This document shows positions 27,510 to 35,925 of a stretch of 64,000 bases of DNA, piece by piece. The translations under genes and the position numbers were made by a program. The stretch is from an uncultured Subdoligranulum sp. (GTDB lineage: Bacteria > Bacillota > Clostridia > Oscillospirales > Ruminococcaceae), in contig NZ_OZ007030.1 of the NCBI RefSeq assembly GCF_963931595.1, positions 372,001 to 436,000 on the forward strand, given 5' to 3'. The stretch's first letter is position 1. Each line of letters begins with the position of its first letter. Below the pieces are notes generated by a model. It ran no database searches. It worked only from the letters and a program-made list of their open reading frames with translations, and was not told the DNA's origin.

Positions 27510-29732
27510 TTACAGATGGAGCACGCGGTCCTTGATCTCGGCGGTGCGGCCCTGGTTCCAGAACTGGGTGCCGATGTAGCCGCAGGTACGGCGGGCCACA
27601 TTGAGCTTGTTCTGGTCACGGTTGTGGCACTTGGGGCACTCCCAGATCAGCTTGCCGTCTTCCTCGACGATGCTGATCTCGCCGTCGTAACCGCAGACCT
27701 GGCAGTAGTCGCTCTTGGTGTTCAGTTCAGCATACATGATGTTTTCGTAGATGAACTGCATGACCTTGATGACGGCTTCCAGGTTATCCTGCATGTTGGG
27801 CACTTCCACGTAGCTGATGGCGCCGCCCGGGCTGAGCTTCTGGAACTCGCTCTCGAACTTCAGCTTGGTGAAGGCGTCGATCTGCTCGGTGACATGGACG
27901 TGATAGGAGTTGGTGATGTAGTTGCGGTCGGTGATGCCGGGGATGATGCCGAACCGCTTCTGCAGGCACTTGGCGAACTTGTAGGTGGTGGACTCCAGCG
28001 GGGTGCCGTAGAGGCTGAAGTCGATGTTGTGCTGCTGCTTCCAGGTCTGGCAGGCGTCGTTCATGTGCTGCATGACGCGCAGGGCGAAGGGCTTGGCAGC
28101 GGGATCGGTGTGGCTCTTGCCGGTCATATACTTGCAGCACTCATACAGGCCCGCGTAGCCCAGGCTGATGGTGGAGTAGCCGCCGTAGAGCAGCTTGTCG
28201 ATGGGCTCGCCCTTCTTCAGGCGGGCCAGGGCGCCGTACTGCCACAGGATGGGAGCGGCGTCGCTCAGGGTGCCCTTCAGGCGGTTGTGACGGCACATCA
28301 GGGCCTTGTGGCAGAGCTCCAGGCGCTCGTCGAAGATCTTCCAGAACTTGTCGAAGTCGCCGCCGCTGGACAGCGCCACATCCACCAGGTTGATGGTGAC
28401 CACGCCCTGGTTGAAACGGCCGTAGTACTTGGGCTTGCCGTCGTAGTTCTTGGCGTTGGCGATGTTGTCCCAGCCGTTGCCGGAGCGGTCGGGGGTCAGG
28501 AAGCTGCGGCAGCCCATGCAGGTGTACACGTCGCCGTGACCCTCGGTCTCGCCCTTGGACAGCTTGTATTCCTTCATCTTCTTCTCGCTGATGTAGTCAG
28601 GTACCATCCGCTTGGCGGTGCACTTGGCAGCGAGCTTGGTCAGGTAGAAGTAGGGGGTACCCTCCCGGATGTTGTCCTCCTCCAGCACATAGATCAGCTT
28701 GGGGAAGGCGGGGGTGATCCAGACGCCGGCCTCGTTCTTGACGCCCTGGTAGCGCTGGCGCAGCATCTCCTCGATGATGATGGCCAGGTCGGACTTGAGG
28801 CGCTGGTTGTCGCCGGCCTCACCCAGGTACATGAACACCGTGATGAAGGGGGCCTGGCCGTTGGTGGTCATCAGGGTGACCACCTGGTACTGGATGGTCT
28901 GCACGCCGCGCTTGATCTCCTCGCGCAGGCGGGCCTCCACGATCTCGGAGATCTTCTCCTCGCCGGGGTTGATGCCCAGTTCCTTCATCTCGGCTTCCAC
29001 ATCGCGGCGGATCTTCTTGCGGCTCACATCCACGAAGGGCGCCAGGTGGGTCAGGCTGATGCTCTGGCCGCCGTACTGGCTGGAAGCCACCTGGGCGATG
29101 ATCTGGGTGGCGATGTTGCAGGCGGTGGAGAAGGAATGGGGCTTCTCGATGAGGGTACCGCTGATGACGGTGCCGTTCTGCAGCATGTCGTCCAGGTTGA
29201 CCAGGTCGCAGTTGTGCATGTGCTGGGCGTAGTAGTCGGCATCGTGGAAGTGGATGATGCCTTCCTCGTGGGCCTTCACCACCTCGGGAGGCAGCAGCAT
29301 ACGCATGGTCAGGTCCTTGCTGACCTCACCGGCCATGTAGTCACGCTGGACGCTGTTGACGGTGGGGTTCTTGTTGGAGTTCTCCTGCTTGACTTCCTCG
29401 TTGTTGCACTCGATCAGCGACAGAATGCGGTCGTCGGTGGTGTTGTGGGTGCGCTTGAGGCTCTGCACATAGCGGTAGGTGATGTACTTGCGGGCCACCT
29501 CGTAGGCACCGGTAGCCATGATGGCGTCCTCGACGATATCCTGGATCTCTTCCACGTTCATGGCGTGGCCGCGGTTCAGGCAGGTGGCCTGGACCTTGTC
29601 GGCCAGTTCGATGATCTGGTGATTGGTCAGGCGCTGGCTCTCGGGCACCACGTTGTTGGCCTTGGTGACTGCCGCAATAATTTTGGTGATGTCGAAAACG
29701 GCTTCGCTGCCGTTGCGCTTGATAATCTTCAT
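27510..29732 (-). CDS. nrdD: Anaerobic (class III) ribonucleoside-triphosphate reductase
   Basis: Glycyl-radical enzyme that makes dNTPs without oxygen. It has 740 residues. An N-terminal ATP-cone (KIIKRNGSEAVFDITKII) gives allosteric control by ATP/dATP. The zinc site near the C-terminus is CQVCGYDG with CPKCHNRD. The glycyl-radical motif RTCGYIG precedes the C-terminal FWNQGRTAEIKDRV. A conserved catalytic-core cysteine is visible in FSTACNIATQ. I start at 29732, after GAGGGGAG; the 18 upstream residues of the longest frame have no ribosome site. Its activase nrdG is divergent, 411 bases away, with NrdR-type boxes between. Confidence 0.97.
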   Translation of the reverse strand: MKIIKRNGSEAVFDITKIIAAVTKANNVVPESQRLTNHQIIELADKVQATCLNRGHAMNVEEIQDIVEDAIMATGAYEVARKYITYRYVQSLKRTHNTTDDRILSLIECNNEEVKQENSNKNPTVNSVQRDYMAGEVSKDLTMRMLLPPEVVKAHEEGIIHFHDADYYAQHMHNCDLVNLDDMLQNGTVISGTLIEKPHSFSTACNIATQIIAQVASSQYGGQSISLTHLAPFVDVSRKKIRRDVEAEMKELGINPGEEKISEIVEARLREEIKRGVQTIQYQVVTLMTTNGQAPFITVFMYLGEAGDNQRLKSDLAIIIEEMLRQRYQGVKNEAGVWITPAFPKLIYVLEEDNIREGTPYFYLTKLAAKCTAKRMVPDYISEKKMKEYKLSKGETEGHGDVYTCMGCRSFLTPDRSGNGWDNIANAKNYDGKPKYYGRFNQGVVTINLVDVALSSGGDFDKFWKIFDERLELCHKALMCRHNRLKGTLSDAAPILWQYGALARLKKGEPIDKLLYGGYSTISLGYAGLYECCKYMTGKSHTDPAAKPFALRVMQHMNDACQTWKQQHNIDFSLYGTPLESTTYKFAKCLQKRFGIIPGITDRNYITNSYHVHVTEQIDAFTKLKFESEFQKLSPGGAISYVEVPNMQDNLEAVIKVMQFIYENIMYAELNTKSDYCQVCGYDGEISIVEEDGKLIWECPKCHNRDQNKLNVARRTCGYIGTQFWNQGRTAEIKDRVLHL

Positions 29733-29824
29733 GCTGGCTCCCCTCAACTGGATGGTGTATATAACGGTATGTATTATAAATAACATGTATGCCGCAACGT
29801 ATAAGCTCCGTTGCGAGCAAGATT

Positions 29825-29853
29825 ATCTTACAGCTACAGGCCGGAAAAGTCAA
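29825..29853 (-). promoter_or_regulatory. Promoter of nrdD
   Basis: On the minus strand TTGACT (29853-29848) and TAAGAT (29830-29825) are 17 bases apart, roughly 95 bases upstream of the nrdD start. The NrdR-like palindrome begins 9 bases upstream of the -35 box. Confidence 0.6.
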
Positions 29854-29862
29854 GAGCGAAAA

Positions 29863-29878
29863 CCACAATATATTGTGG
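29863..29878. promoter_or_regulatory. NrdR box 1 (inside a 24-bp perfect palindrome)
   Basis: CCACAATATATTGTGG is a perfect 16-bp palindrome and extends to 24 bp at 29859-29882 by flanking AAAA/TTTT. It closely fits the NrdR consensus (ACACwATATATwGTGT-like). NrdR is the ATP-cone repressor of ribonucleotide reductase genes, so the site between nrdD and nrdG is in the expected place. Confidence 0.8.
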
Positions 29879-29895
29879 TTTTGAGCAAAAGAAAA

Positions 29896-29911
29896 ACAAA
29901 ATATACCGTTT
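29896..29911. promoter_or_regulatory. Possible second, weaker NrdR box
   Basis: ACAAAATATACCGTTT keeps the ATATA core and the outer A/T positions of the NrdR consensus. Its centre is 33 bases from the centre of box 1. NrdR usually binds tandem boxes about three helical turns apart, so the placement supports a weak partner site. Confidence 0.45.
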
Positions 29912-30036
29912 TCATCGTGTCATCGTTCAAAAAACGATGTGACAAAAATAGGCCGCTTTTTTTGGTAAATTTGAGCGGATGTATACAAAAAGACGATACA
30001 GCGATAAAAAACAGGGCATCCGAAAGGGGGCAGGGC

Positions 30037-30065
30037 TTGCGGGGGCGGGGCAAAACTGGTATACT
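30037..30065 (+). promoter_or_regulatory. Promoter of nrdG (extended -10)
   Basis: TTGCGG (30037-30042) and TATACT (30060-30065) are 17 bases apart. A TG one base before the -10 box makes it an extended -10. It lies about 80 bases before nrdG. Confidence 0.65.
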
Positions 30066-30143
30066 GTGTGTGCCCATTGGGTAGAGATGATCAGACACCA
30101 CAAGATATAGGGGTGCTGTGAAGGATAAAAGGAGTATGCCAGC

Positions 30144-30692
30144 ATGAACTATGCAACCATCAAATACTGCGACATCGCCAACGGTGTGGGAGTGCGCACC
30201 AGCCTGTTCGTATCGGGCTGCCGGCGGCACTGCCCCAACTGCTTCAACGCGGTGGCGTGGGATTTCCAGTACGGGGAGCCCTTCACCAAGGAGGTGCGCA
30301 ACAAGATCCTGGAAAGCCTGGAGCCGGAGTACATCGACGGGCTGTCCCTGCTGGGGGGCGAGCCCTTTGAGCCGGAGAACCAGCGGGAACTGCTGCCCTT
30401 TGTGAAGAACGTGAAGGTGCTGTTCCCCCACAAGACGATCTGGTGCTACACCGGCAACCATTACGAGCAGGAGATTCTGCAGCCCGGTCCCGGCCGGTGC
30501 GAGGTCACCGACGAATTCCTGCAGTACCTGGACGTGCTGGTGGACGGGGACTTCGTGCAGGACAAGTACGATATCAGCCTGCGGTTCCGTGGGTCCAGCA
30601 ACCAGCGGATCATCGACCTGAACAGGACCCGCGCGGCGGGCCATGTGGTGCTGTGGGAGGATGACCCCATCTTCTCCACCCACACCATGTAA
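30144..30692 (+). CDS. nrdG: Anaerobic ribonucleotide reductase activating protein
   Basis: Radical-SAM activase of 182 residues that installs the glycyl radical on NrdD. The [4Fe-4S] motif CRRHCPNC (CxxxCxxC) lies near residue 27. SLLGGEPFEPEN is the SAM-binding GGEP. It ends DLNRTRAAGHVVLWEDDP. The ATG at 30144 follows AAGGAG. It is transcribed away from nrdD, not in an operon with it as is usual, so the two may be controlled separately but share the NrdR region. Confidence 0.96.
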   Translation: MNYATIKYCDIANGVGVRTSLFVSGCRRHCPNCFNAVAWDFQYGEPFTKEVRNKILESLEPEYIDGLSLLGGEPFEPENQRELLPFVKNVKVLFPHKTIWCYTGNHYEQEILQPGPGRCEVTDEFLQYLDVLVDGDFVQDKYDISLRFRGSSNQRIIDLNRTRAAGHVVLWEDDPIFSTHTM

Positions 30693-30705
30693 CCATATAT
30701 AAAGG

Positions 30706-30735
30706 AAAAGACCGCCCTTCGGGGCGGTCTTTTCT
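30706..30735. terminator. Bidirectional terminator between nrdG and uxaC
   Basis: A perfect 12-bp stem (AAAAGACCGCCC, 30706-30717, with 30722-30733) and a TTCG tetraloop. A residues on the left and T residues on the right allow use from both sides. Confidence 0.88.
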
Positions 30736-30770
30736 GTTGTATGCAGCCTGCGGCAGCCGCCGCAAACCGG

Positions 30771-32213
30771 TTACAGGTTGAAATAGCGCTTGGCGTTGTA
30801 GTAGCTGATACCCTGGACGATCTTCTTCAGGGCCTTGTCGTCGTTGGGGTACTGGCCGTTTTCCACCCATTCGCCCACCAGGTTGCACATCAGGCGGCGG
30901 AACAGCTCGTGGCGGGTGTAGCTCAGGAAGCTGCGGCTGTCGGTGAGCATGCCGATGAAGTTGCCCAGCAGGCCCAGACGGGCCAGGGTGCGCATCTGCT
31001 GGTACATGCCGTCGTTGGTATCGCAGAACCACCAGGCGGAGCCCAGCTGGATCTTGCCGGGAACCTCATCGCCCTGGAAGGAACCGATGAGGGTGCCCAG
31101 CATGTCCATATCGGAGGGGTTCAGGCTGTACAGGATGATGCGGGGGCATTCGTCGGTCTCGGTCAGCTTGGAGAGCAGCCGGCTCAGCGCCACGCTGCCA
31201 TCCGTCACGGCGATCATGTCGAAGCCGCTGTCGGGGCCCAGCTTCTGGAACATCTTGGCGTTGGGGTTGCGCAGGCAGCTGTAGTGGATCTGCATGACCA
31301 CGCCGTACTTCTTGTACAGGCGGCCCATGGCCAGCAGCACGTAGGCGGTGTAGGCGTCGCCCTCCTCCTTGGTCAGCGGCTCACCGGCCATCGCCTTCTG
31401 GAAGGCCGCGGTGGCCTTGTCGGCGTCGGTGTCGGCGCAGGGCACGTAGTCCAGACCCTGGTCAGCGGCGCGGCAGCCCATCTCCACGAAGAACTTCAGC
31501 CGCTCTTCCAGGGCGCTGATCACGCAGCCCACGCACTTGAACTCGCGACCCACCACCTTTTCCAGCTGGCGGATGTAGGCGGCAAAACCGGGCTTGAGGA
31601 TGTTGGTGGCCTTGTCGGGACGGAAGGAAGGCGCCACCACCACCTGGATGGAGGGATCTTCCTTGATCTTCTTGTGCCATTCCAGCGAGTCGATGGGGTC
31701 ATCGGTGGTGCCCACCATGGCCACGTTGCTCTGCTCGATGAGGCCGCGGACCGTCATCTTGGGATCGTGCTGCAGCTTGTCGTTGCAGAGGTTCCACACT
31801 TCCTCGGCGGTTTCGCCGTTGAGCACGCCCTCGTAGCCGAAGTACTTCTTCAGCTCCAGGTGGCACCAGGTGTACATCGGGTTGCCGATGGCCATCTCCA
31901 GCGCCTCGGCAAATTTCTGGAAGCGCTCACGGTCGGGTTTGTCGCCGGTGATGTACTCCTCGGGCACGCCGTTGGAGCGCATCACACGCCACTTGTAGTG
32001 GTCGCCGAAGTAGGAGTCCGAGCCGTCGGCCAGGACCTGATGACCGCCCAGCCAGACCTGGGCGATGTTCTCGAAACGGCGATCCTCATAGATCTCCTGG
32101 GGAGGAATGTGGCAGTGGTAGTCGATGATGGGCAGATCGGCGGAATAATCGTGGTACAGATGCCGGGCGGTGGGGGTGTCCAGCAAAAAGTCTTTGTCCA
32201 TAAATGCTTTCAT
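30771..32213 (-). CDS. uxaC: Glucuronate (uronate) isomerase
   Basis: Interconverts glucuronate/fructuronate and galacturonate/tagaturonate in hexuronate catabolism. The 480-residue product is slightly longer than the usual 466-470. It belongs to the amidohydrolase superfamily: metal-binding IIDYHCHIPP near residue 30, TTDDPIDSLEWHKKI, and the late MLTDSRSFLSYTRHELFRR that is typical of UxaC. I start at 32213 (MKAFMDKDFLLDTPTA), preceded by AAGGAG; the 70 upstream residues of the longest frame are promoter sequence. It stands alone here: uxuA, uxuB and kdgK are not adjacent. Confidence 0.95.
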   Translation of the reverse strand: MKAFMDKDFLLDTPTARHLYHDYSADLPIIDYHCHIPPQEIYEDRRFENIAQVWLGGHQVLADGSDSYFGDHYKWRVMRSNGVPEEYITGDKPDRERFQKFAEALEMAIGNPMYTWCHLELKKYFGYEGVLNGETAEEVWNLCNDKLQHDPKMTVRGLIEQSNVAMVGTTDDPIDSLEWHKKIKEDPSIQVVVAPSFRPDKATNILKPGFAAYIRQLEKVVGREFKCVGCVISALEERLKFFVEMGCRAADQGLDYVPCADTDADKATAAFQKAMAGEPLTKEEGDAYTAYVLLAMGRLYKKYGVVMQIHYSCLRNPNAKMFQKLGPDSGFDMIAVTDGSVALSRLLSKLTETDECPRIILYSLNPSDMDMLGTLIGSFQGDEVPGKIQLGSAWWFCDTNDGMYQQMRTLARLGLLGNFIGMLTDSRSFLSYTRHELFRRLMCNLVGEWVENGQYPNDDKALKKIVQGISYYNAKRYFNL

Positions 32214-32304
32214 GTACAGGCGCTCCTTACACTGATACGATGGGGTGGATGAACCGGGACGGCGGGTCTGTCCACCGGGAACAAAACCCGCGTACTCTGG
32301 TTCT

Positions 32305-32333
32305 ATTATACAAAACCCCGGCTCCTGCAACAA
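32305..32333 (-). promoter_or_regulatory. Promoter of uxaC, with nearby palindromes
   Basis: On the minus strand TTGTTG (32333-32328) and TATAAT (32310-32305) are 17 bases apart. The -35 box lies inside the near-palindrome CAACAAGTTG (32328-32337), and a perfect palindrome CTTGTACAAG sits at 32386-32395. These two related words may bind a hexuronate repressor. Confidence 0.6.
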
Positions 32334-32449
32334 GTTGTAAAAATTGCTGGATGCCCGAAAAATCCCCCAAAAAGGCGGCTTCTGCCTTGTACAAGTTGCG
32401 CAATCCGCAAAAGGGGGCCGCATGCCCCTGAGCAGGGCCCGGCGGGGTG

Positions 32450-32458
32450 TGGTATACT
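32450..32458 (+). promoter_or_regulatory. Extended -10 promoter of the epimerase gene
   Basis: TGGTATACT, an extended -10 (TG, one base, TATACT), lies 65 bases before the start codon. No clear -35 box is visible. Confidence 0.5.
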
Positions 32459-32523
32459 GAAATCAGCCGGGGCGCCCAGCGAAGCCGCCCCCATCAAAAC
32501 AGCGAGGTGCTTGTAAGTCTACC

Positions 32524-33387
32524 ATGCAAAAAGGAACCTACGAAAAATACGGCGTGCGGTACGCCACGCTGACGCTGACCGACGGGGCCTGCTCCCTGAC
32601 CGTCACCCCCGAAAAGGGCGGTATGGCCACCTCCTTCACCAAGGACGGGGAGGAGTATCTCTGGCTGCGGGACAAGAACTTCGAGTCCACCGACCGGCCG
32701 CGGTGCGGCATTCCCATCCTGTTCCCCAGCTGCAGCAAGCCGGACAACGGCGTGCACATCTTTGACGGGGCGGCCTATCCCATGGAGATCCACGGCTTTG
32801 CCGACCTGCTGCCCTGGCAGGTGCAGTCCGCCACCGACGAGGCCATCGTGCTGACGCTGGCCCCCAACGGCCTGACCAAGTTCGTCTATCCCTTCGACTT
32901 CCTGCTGACCATGCGGTACACCCTGGCCGGCAGCACTGCCACCCTGGCGCTGACGGTGACCAACACCGGCGACAAGGACCTGCCCTTTAGCGTGGGCTTC
33001 CATCCCTACTTTGCGGCCAGCGCGCTGGAAAATGTCCACTTTGACATCCACGCCGCCACCTGCTCGGAGGATGCCAAGGGCGAGCAGCCCGCCGCGCCGG
33101 AAACCATCACGCTGACCCGCAAGCCGGGCAGCGCCGACTCCATCCGGCTGCTCACCGGCGTGAAGAGCCCCATGGTGTTCACCGACGCGGGCAACGGCCA
33201 CAAGGTCACGGTGTCCTTCGACGAGGCCAACTTCGGCAAGGGCGTGCTCTGGCAGCAGGATGCCGAGCGCTTTGTCTGCATGGAGCCCTGGAACGGCTGG
33301 GCCAACTCGGTGAATGAGGCGGGCAGGCACGAGGTGCTGACCCCCGGCGCCGAGAAGACCTTCACCTGGTCGGTCACCCTGGGCTGA
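32524..33387 (+). CDS. Aldose 1-epimerase-like protein
   Basis: Galactose-mutarotase-fold protein of 287 residues, expected to interconvert sugar anomers. It has the family pattern TPEKGGMATSF near the N-terminus, CGIPILFPSCSK, the substrate-site histidine in EIHGFADLLPW, and GFHPYFA. The C-terminal acidic EPWNGWANSVNEAG carries the likely catalytic glutamate region. The group is close to LacX/YihR-like proteins, not the GalM of the Leloir pathway. The start follows a GAGGTGCTTG site. It is divergent from uxaC, so a shared sugar-dependent control is possible but not shown. Confidence 0.87.
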   Translation: MQKGTYEKYGVRYATLTLTDGACSLTVTPEKGGMATSFTKDGEEYLWLRDKNFESTDRPRCGIPILFPSCSKPDNGVHIFDGAAYPMEIHGFADLLPWQVQSATDEAIVLTLAPNGLTKFVYPFDFLLTMRYTLAGSTATLALTVTNTGDKDLPFSVGFHPYFAASALENVHFDIHAATCSEDAKGEQPAAPETITLTRKPGSADSIRLLTGVKSPMVFTDAGNGHKVTVSFDEANFGKGVLWQQDAERFVCMEPWNGWANSVNEAGRHEVLTPGAEKTFTWSVTLG

Positions 33388-33401
33388 GATTTTAGCAAAC
33401 G

Positions 33402-33442
33402 AACAAACCGGACGTTCCCTGGGGAACGTCCGGTTTTGTTTG
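33402..33442. terminator. Terminator between the epimerase and WecG/TagA genes
   Basis: A 14-bp stem (33405-33418 with 33423-33436; AAACCGGACGTTCC arm) with a CTGG loop, flanked by A-rich and TTGTTTG sequence. Works for the converging genes on both sides. Confidence 0.85.
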
Positions 33443-33455
33443 TCAGGAAATGTGG

Positions 33456-34205
33456 TCAGTGGCGCAGCGCCCACCACATGAATTTGGTGTTGGTCACAAA
33501 GTAGCGCTTGAAGAGGCGGCGGGGGTCCTGCAGCAGCCGGTAGAGCCATTCCAGACTGCAGCGCTGCATCCAGGCGGGGGCCCGGCGGATGTTGCCGGCC
33601 TCATAGTCGAAGGCGGCACCCACCCCCACCATCAGGGCCTGCACTTTGCCGCGGTGGGCGGCCATCCAGCGCTCCTGCTTGGGGGCGCCCAGCCCCACCC
33701 AGACGAAATCCGGCCGGGCGGCATTGATGCGCACCACGGCGGCCGCGTCCTCCTCCTCGGTGAGCGGCCGGAAGGGCGGGGACTCCATCCCGGCAATGAC
33801 GGCGCCGGGGTAGCGCTTCTCCAGCACCTGCCGCAGCTGGGCCAGTGTCTCGGGGGTGGAGCCGTAAAAGTAGTGGCGGTAGGGAACATCCCGTTTTTCC
33901 GCCAGCATCCGCTTCATCAGGTCGGGCCCCGTCACACGGGCGGCATCGGCAAAGCCTTTGCGGCGGCTGTACCAGGAAAGCGGTCCGCCGTCGGGCAATG
34001 CCAGGACGGCGCCGTTCTGGACCGCCCGGTAGGAGGCATCCTCCCAGGCGGTCACCGTGGTGTGCACATTGGATACGCAGATATACGACCCGCGCCAGTT
34101 TTCCAGGTTTTCCTCGATCCGGCGAACGGTGCTGTCCATGTCGGTCACGGCGATGTTGACGCCCATGATCTGGCAGACCGGTCCTGTCTCCTGCTTACCC
34201 TGCAT
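33456..34205 (-). CDS. WecG/TagA/CpsF-family glycosyltransferase
   Basis: GT26 enzyme of 249 residues. Family members add ManNAc or a related sugar to undecaprenyl-PP-GlcNAc in teichoic acid, ECA or capsule synthesis. Motifs: ICVSNVHTTVTAWED, LALPDGGPLSWYSRR, TGPDLMKRM, YFYGSTPETL, then VWVGLGAPKQERWM and GVGAAFDYEAGNIRRAP. These are the GT26 signatures. I start at 34205 with AAGGAG 10 bases upstream; the TTG at 34232 lies before that site. It could act together with the LCP ligase and the GT2 enzyme in wall-polymer assembly, though they are scattered. Confidence 0.93.
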   Translation of the reverse strand: MQGKQETGPVCQIMGVNIAVTDMDSTVRRIEENLENWRGSYICVSNVHTTVTAWEDASYRAVQNGAVLALPDGGPLSWYSRRKGFADAARVTGPDLMKRMLAEKRDVPYRHYFYGSTPETLAQLRQVLEKRYPGAVIAGMESPPFRPLTEEEDAAAVVRINAARPDFVWVGLGAPKQERWMAAHRGKVQALMVGVGAAFDYEAGNIRRAPAWMQRCSLEWLYRLLQDPRRLFKRYFVTNTKFMWWALRH

Positions 34206-34243
34206 GTGGTGTCCGCTCCTTCTCCGGAACAAGATATACTTAT

Positions 34244-34272
34244 ATTATACCATAATTGTGCAAAACGATCAA
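34244..34272 (-). promoter_or_regulatory. Promoter of the WecG/TagA gene
   Basis: On the minus strand TTGATC (34272-34267) and TATAAT (34249-34244) are 17 bases apart, with TGG just before the -10 (extended). It overlaps the end of the DUF1667 gene, so the glycosyltransferase has its own start downstream of the glycerol operon. Confidence 0.75.
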
Positions 34273-34646
34273 TATCGCCCCGGGGCGCAGCGAACCGCCT
34301 TGGTGGCCACCACGTCCACACCGGTGCCGGCGGCATCGGGCAGGATCACCTGACCCAGGGTCACCGGGGCGGGGACCGTCACCGCCTTCAGTGCCCGGAT
34401 GCAGGCAAAGATTTTGTCCTTGGGGATCTCCCCGGCGGTCTTGACGCTGACGGCAGGCAGCTCACCGCCCGTCACCGGCACCGTGGTGGTCACGATGCGG
34501 CTGGGGGCGGTGACCTCCTTGCGGGCGTAGGCGTCGCCCCGGGGACAGGTGTTGCCGGCCACCGAGACCACCGCGCCATGCTCCAGCGTCACCGTCAGGG
34601 CGCAGCCCAGCGGACAGCCGATGCAGGTCAGTTCACGTTTTTCCAT
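34269..34646 (-). CDS. DUF1667 protein of the glycerol operon
   Basis: Small cysteine-bearing protein of 125 residues. It begins MEKRELTCIGCPLGCALTV with a CxxCxxxC pattern and has a fourth cysteine in GNTCPRGDAYA, a likely metal or Fe-S site. The remainder (IPKDKIFACIRALK) matches the DUF1667 family as I know it. It is regularly found as the last gene after glpK and two flavoproteins in anaerobic Firmicutes and Thermotogae. It probably serves the electron transfer of the glycerol-3-phosphate oxidase complex. The start overlaps no gene, 4 bases after the previous stop. Confidence 0.88.
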   Translation of the reverse strand: MEKRELTCIGCPLGCALTVTLEHGAVVSVAGNTCPRGDAYARKEVTAPSRIVTTTVPVTGGELPAVSVKTAGEIPKDKIFACIRALKAVTVPAPVTLGQVILPDAAGTGVDVVATKAVRCAPGRY

Positions 34647-34650
34647 GGGC

Positions 34651-35913
34651 TCATCCCTCCTCCAGCGTCACGGTCAGCCCGCCGCAGCCGGACAGTTTGT
34701 CCAGGGCCGGGCCTTTGATCACGATGGTCTCCATCTCGCCGGGGGCCAGCACCGGCCGTTTGCGCCGCCAGATGGAGTCCTGCCCGGCATACACCGCCAG
34801 TACCTTGTTCCGGTAGACGCCGTCCACCCGCAGCCGCAGCGTCAGGCTGCCCTCCAGCCGGGCAGGGTGGACGGTGGCGGGCACGGTGTAGCGCACGCCG
34901 CGGGCGGCGGTCACCGGCAGGGTTTCGTCCGCCACAGAGGCGGGTTGGCCCAGAATGTACGCCGCGGCATGGCGTCCGGCGGCGGCTGCCTCCTCCGAGA
35001 CATAGTCCACCAGGTCGTGGACATGGAGCACATTGCCCGCCGCAAAGACGCCGGGCAGACTGGTCTGCAGGCATTCGTCCACCACAGCGCCGCCCGTCAC
35101 GGGGCTCAGGGCGATGCCGGCGCCGCGGCTCAGCTCGTTTTCGGGCAGCAGCCCGCAGGAGAGCAGCAGCGTGTCGCAGTCAAAATGCTCCTCGGTGCCG
35201 GGCACCGGGCGGCCGTTTTCCACCCGGGCAATGGTCACGCCGGTGACCCGCTCCCGGCCCTGAATGTCCACCACCGTGTGGCTGAGTTTCAGCGGAATGC
35301 CGAAATCGTCCAGGCACTGCACGATGTTGCGCTTGAGCCCGCCGGAGTAGGGCATCAGCTCCGCCACGCAGAGCACCTTCGCCCCCTCCAGCGTCATCCG
35401 GCGGGCCATGATGAGGCCGATATCGCCGGAACCCAGGATGACCACCCGCCGCCCGGGCAGACGGCCCTCCATATTCACCAGCCGCTGGGCGGTGCCGGCG
35501 GTGTAGATGCCGGCGGGGCGGGTGCCCGGAATGTTGAGAGCCCCCCGGGGCCGTTCCCGGCAGCCCATGGCCAGCACCACGGCTTTGGCTTTGAGCTGGA
35601 ACAGCCCGTCCACGGGGTTGACGGCGGTGACCACCCGGTCGGCCGAAAGGTCCAGCACCATGGTGTTCAGCTTGCAGGAAATGCCCAGGTCCGCGGCCTG
35701 CTGCACAAAGCGGGCGGCGTACTCGGGGCCGGTGAGCTCTTCCTGAAAGGTATGCAGCCCGAAGCCGTTGTGGATGCACTGGTTCAGGATGCCGCCCGGC
35801 TCCCTGTCCCGCTCCAGAATGACCAGGTCTTCCACCCCGGCCCGGCGGGCGGCGATGGCGGCGGCCAGACCGGCCGGTCCGCCGCCCAGAATCACAAGAT
35901 CCATGGATTTCAT
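34651..35913 (-). CDS. NAD(P)/FAD-dependent oxidoreductase of the glycerol operon
   Basis: Flavoprotein of 420 residues. The FAD-binding LVILGGGPAGLAAAIAA is at the N-terminus, a PGGILNQCIHNGFG stretch lies nearby, and a second dinucleotide fold RVVILGSGDIGLIMAR begins near residue 165. A final FAAGNVLHVHDLVDYVSEE closes the FAD domain. It has the shape of a pyridine-nucleotide disulfide oxidoreductase. Lying between a GlpA-like dehydrogenase and DUF1667, it probably passes electrons from glycerol-3-phosphate to NAD(P)+. The start at 35913 follows TAGGAGGG. Confidence 0.9.
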   Translation of the reverse strand: MKSMDLVILGGGPAGLAAAIAARRAGVEDLVILERDREPGGILNQCIHNGFGLHTFQEELTGPEYAARFVQQAADLGISCKLNTMVLDLSADRVVTAVNPVDGLFQLKAKAVVLAMGCRERPRGALNIPGTRPAGIYTAGTAQRLVNMEGRLPGRRVVILGSGDIGLIMARRMTLEGAKVLCVAELMPYSGGLKRNIVQCLDDFGIPLKLSHTVVDIQGRERVTGVTIARVENGRPVPGTEEHFDCDTLLLSCGLLPENELSRGAGIALSPVTGGAVVDECLQTSLPGVFAAGNVLHVHDLVDYVSEEAAAAGRHAAAYILGQPASVADETLPVTAARGVRYTVPATVHPARLEGSLTLRLRVDGVYRNKVLAVYAGQDSIWRRKRPVLAPGEMETIVIKGPALDKLSGCGGLTVTLEEG

Positions 35914-35925
35914 ACAGCCGCCCTC

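Noticed and set aside
27459..29783. A 774-codon plus-strand frame opposite nrdD
   Set aside because: Low-complexity Val/Leu/Gly/His/Asp protein, complement of a certain gene.
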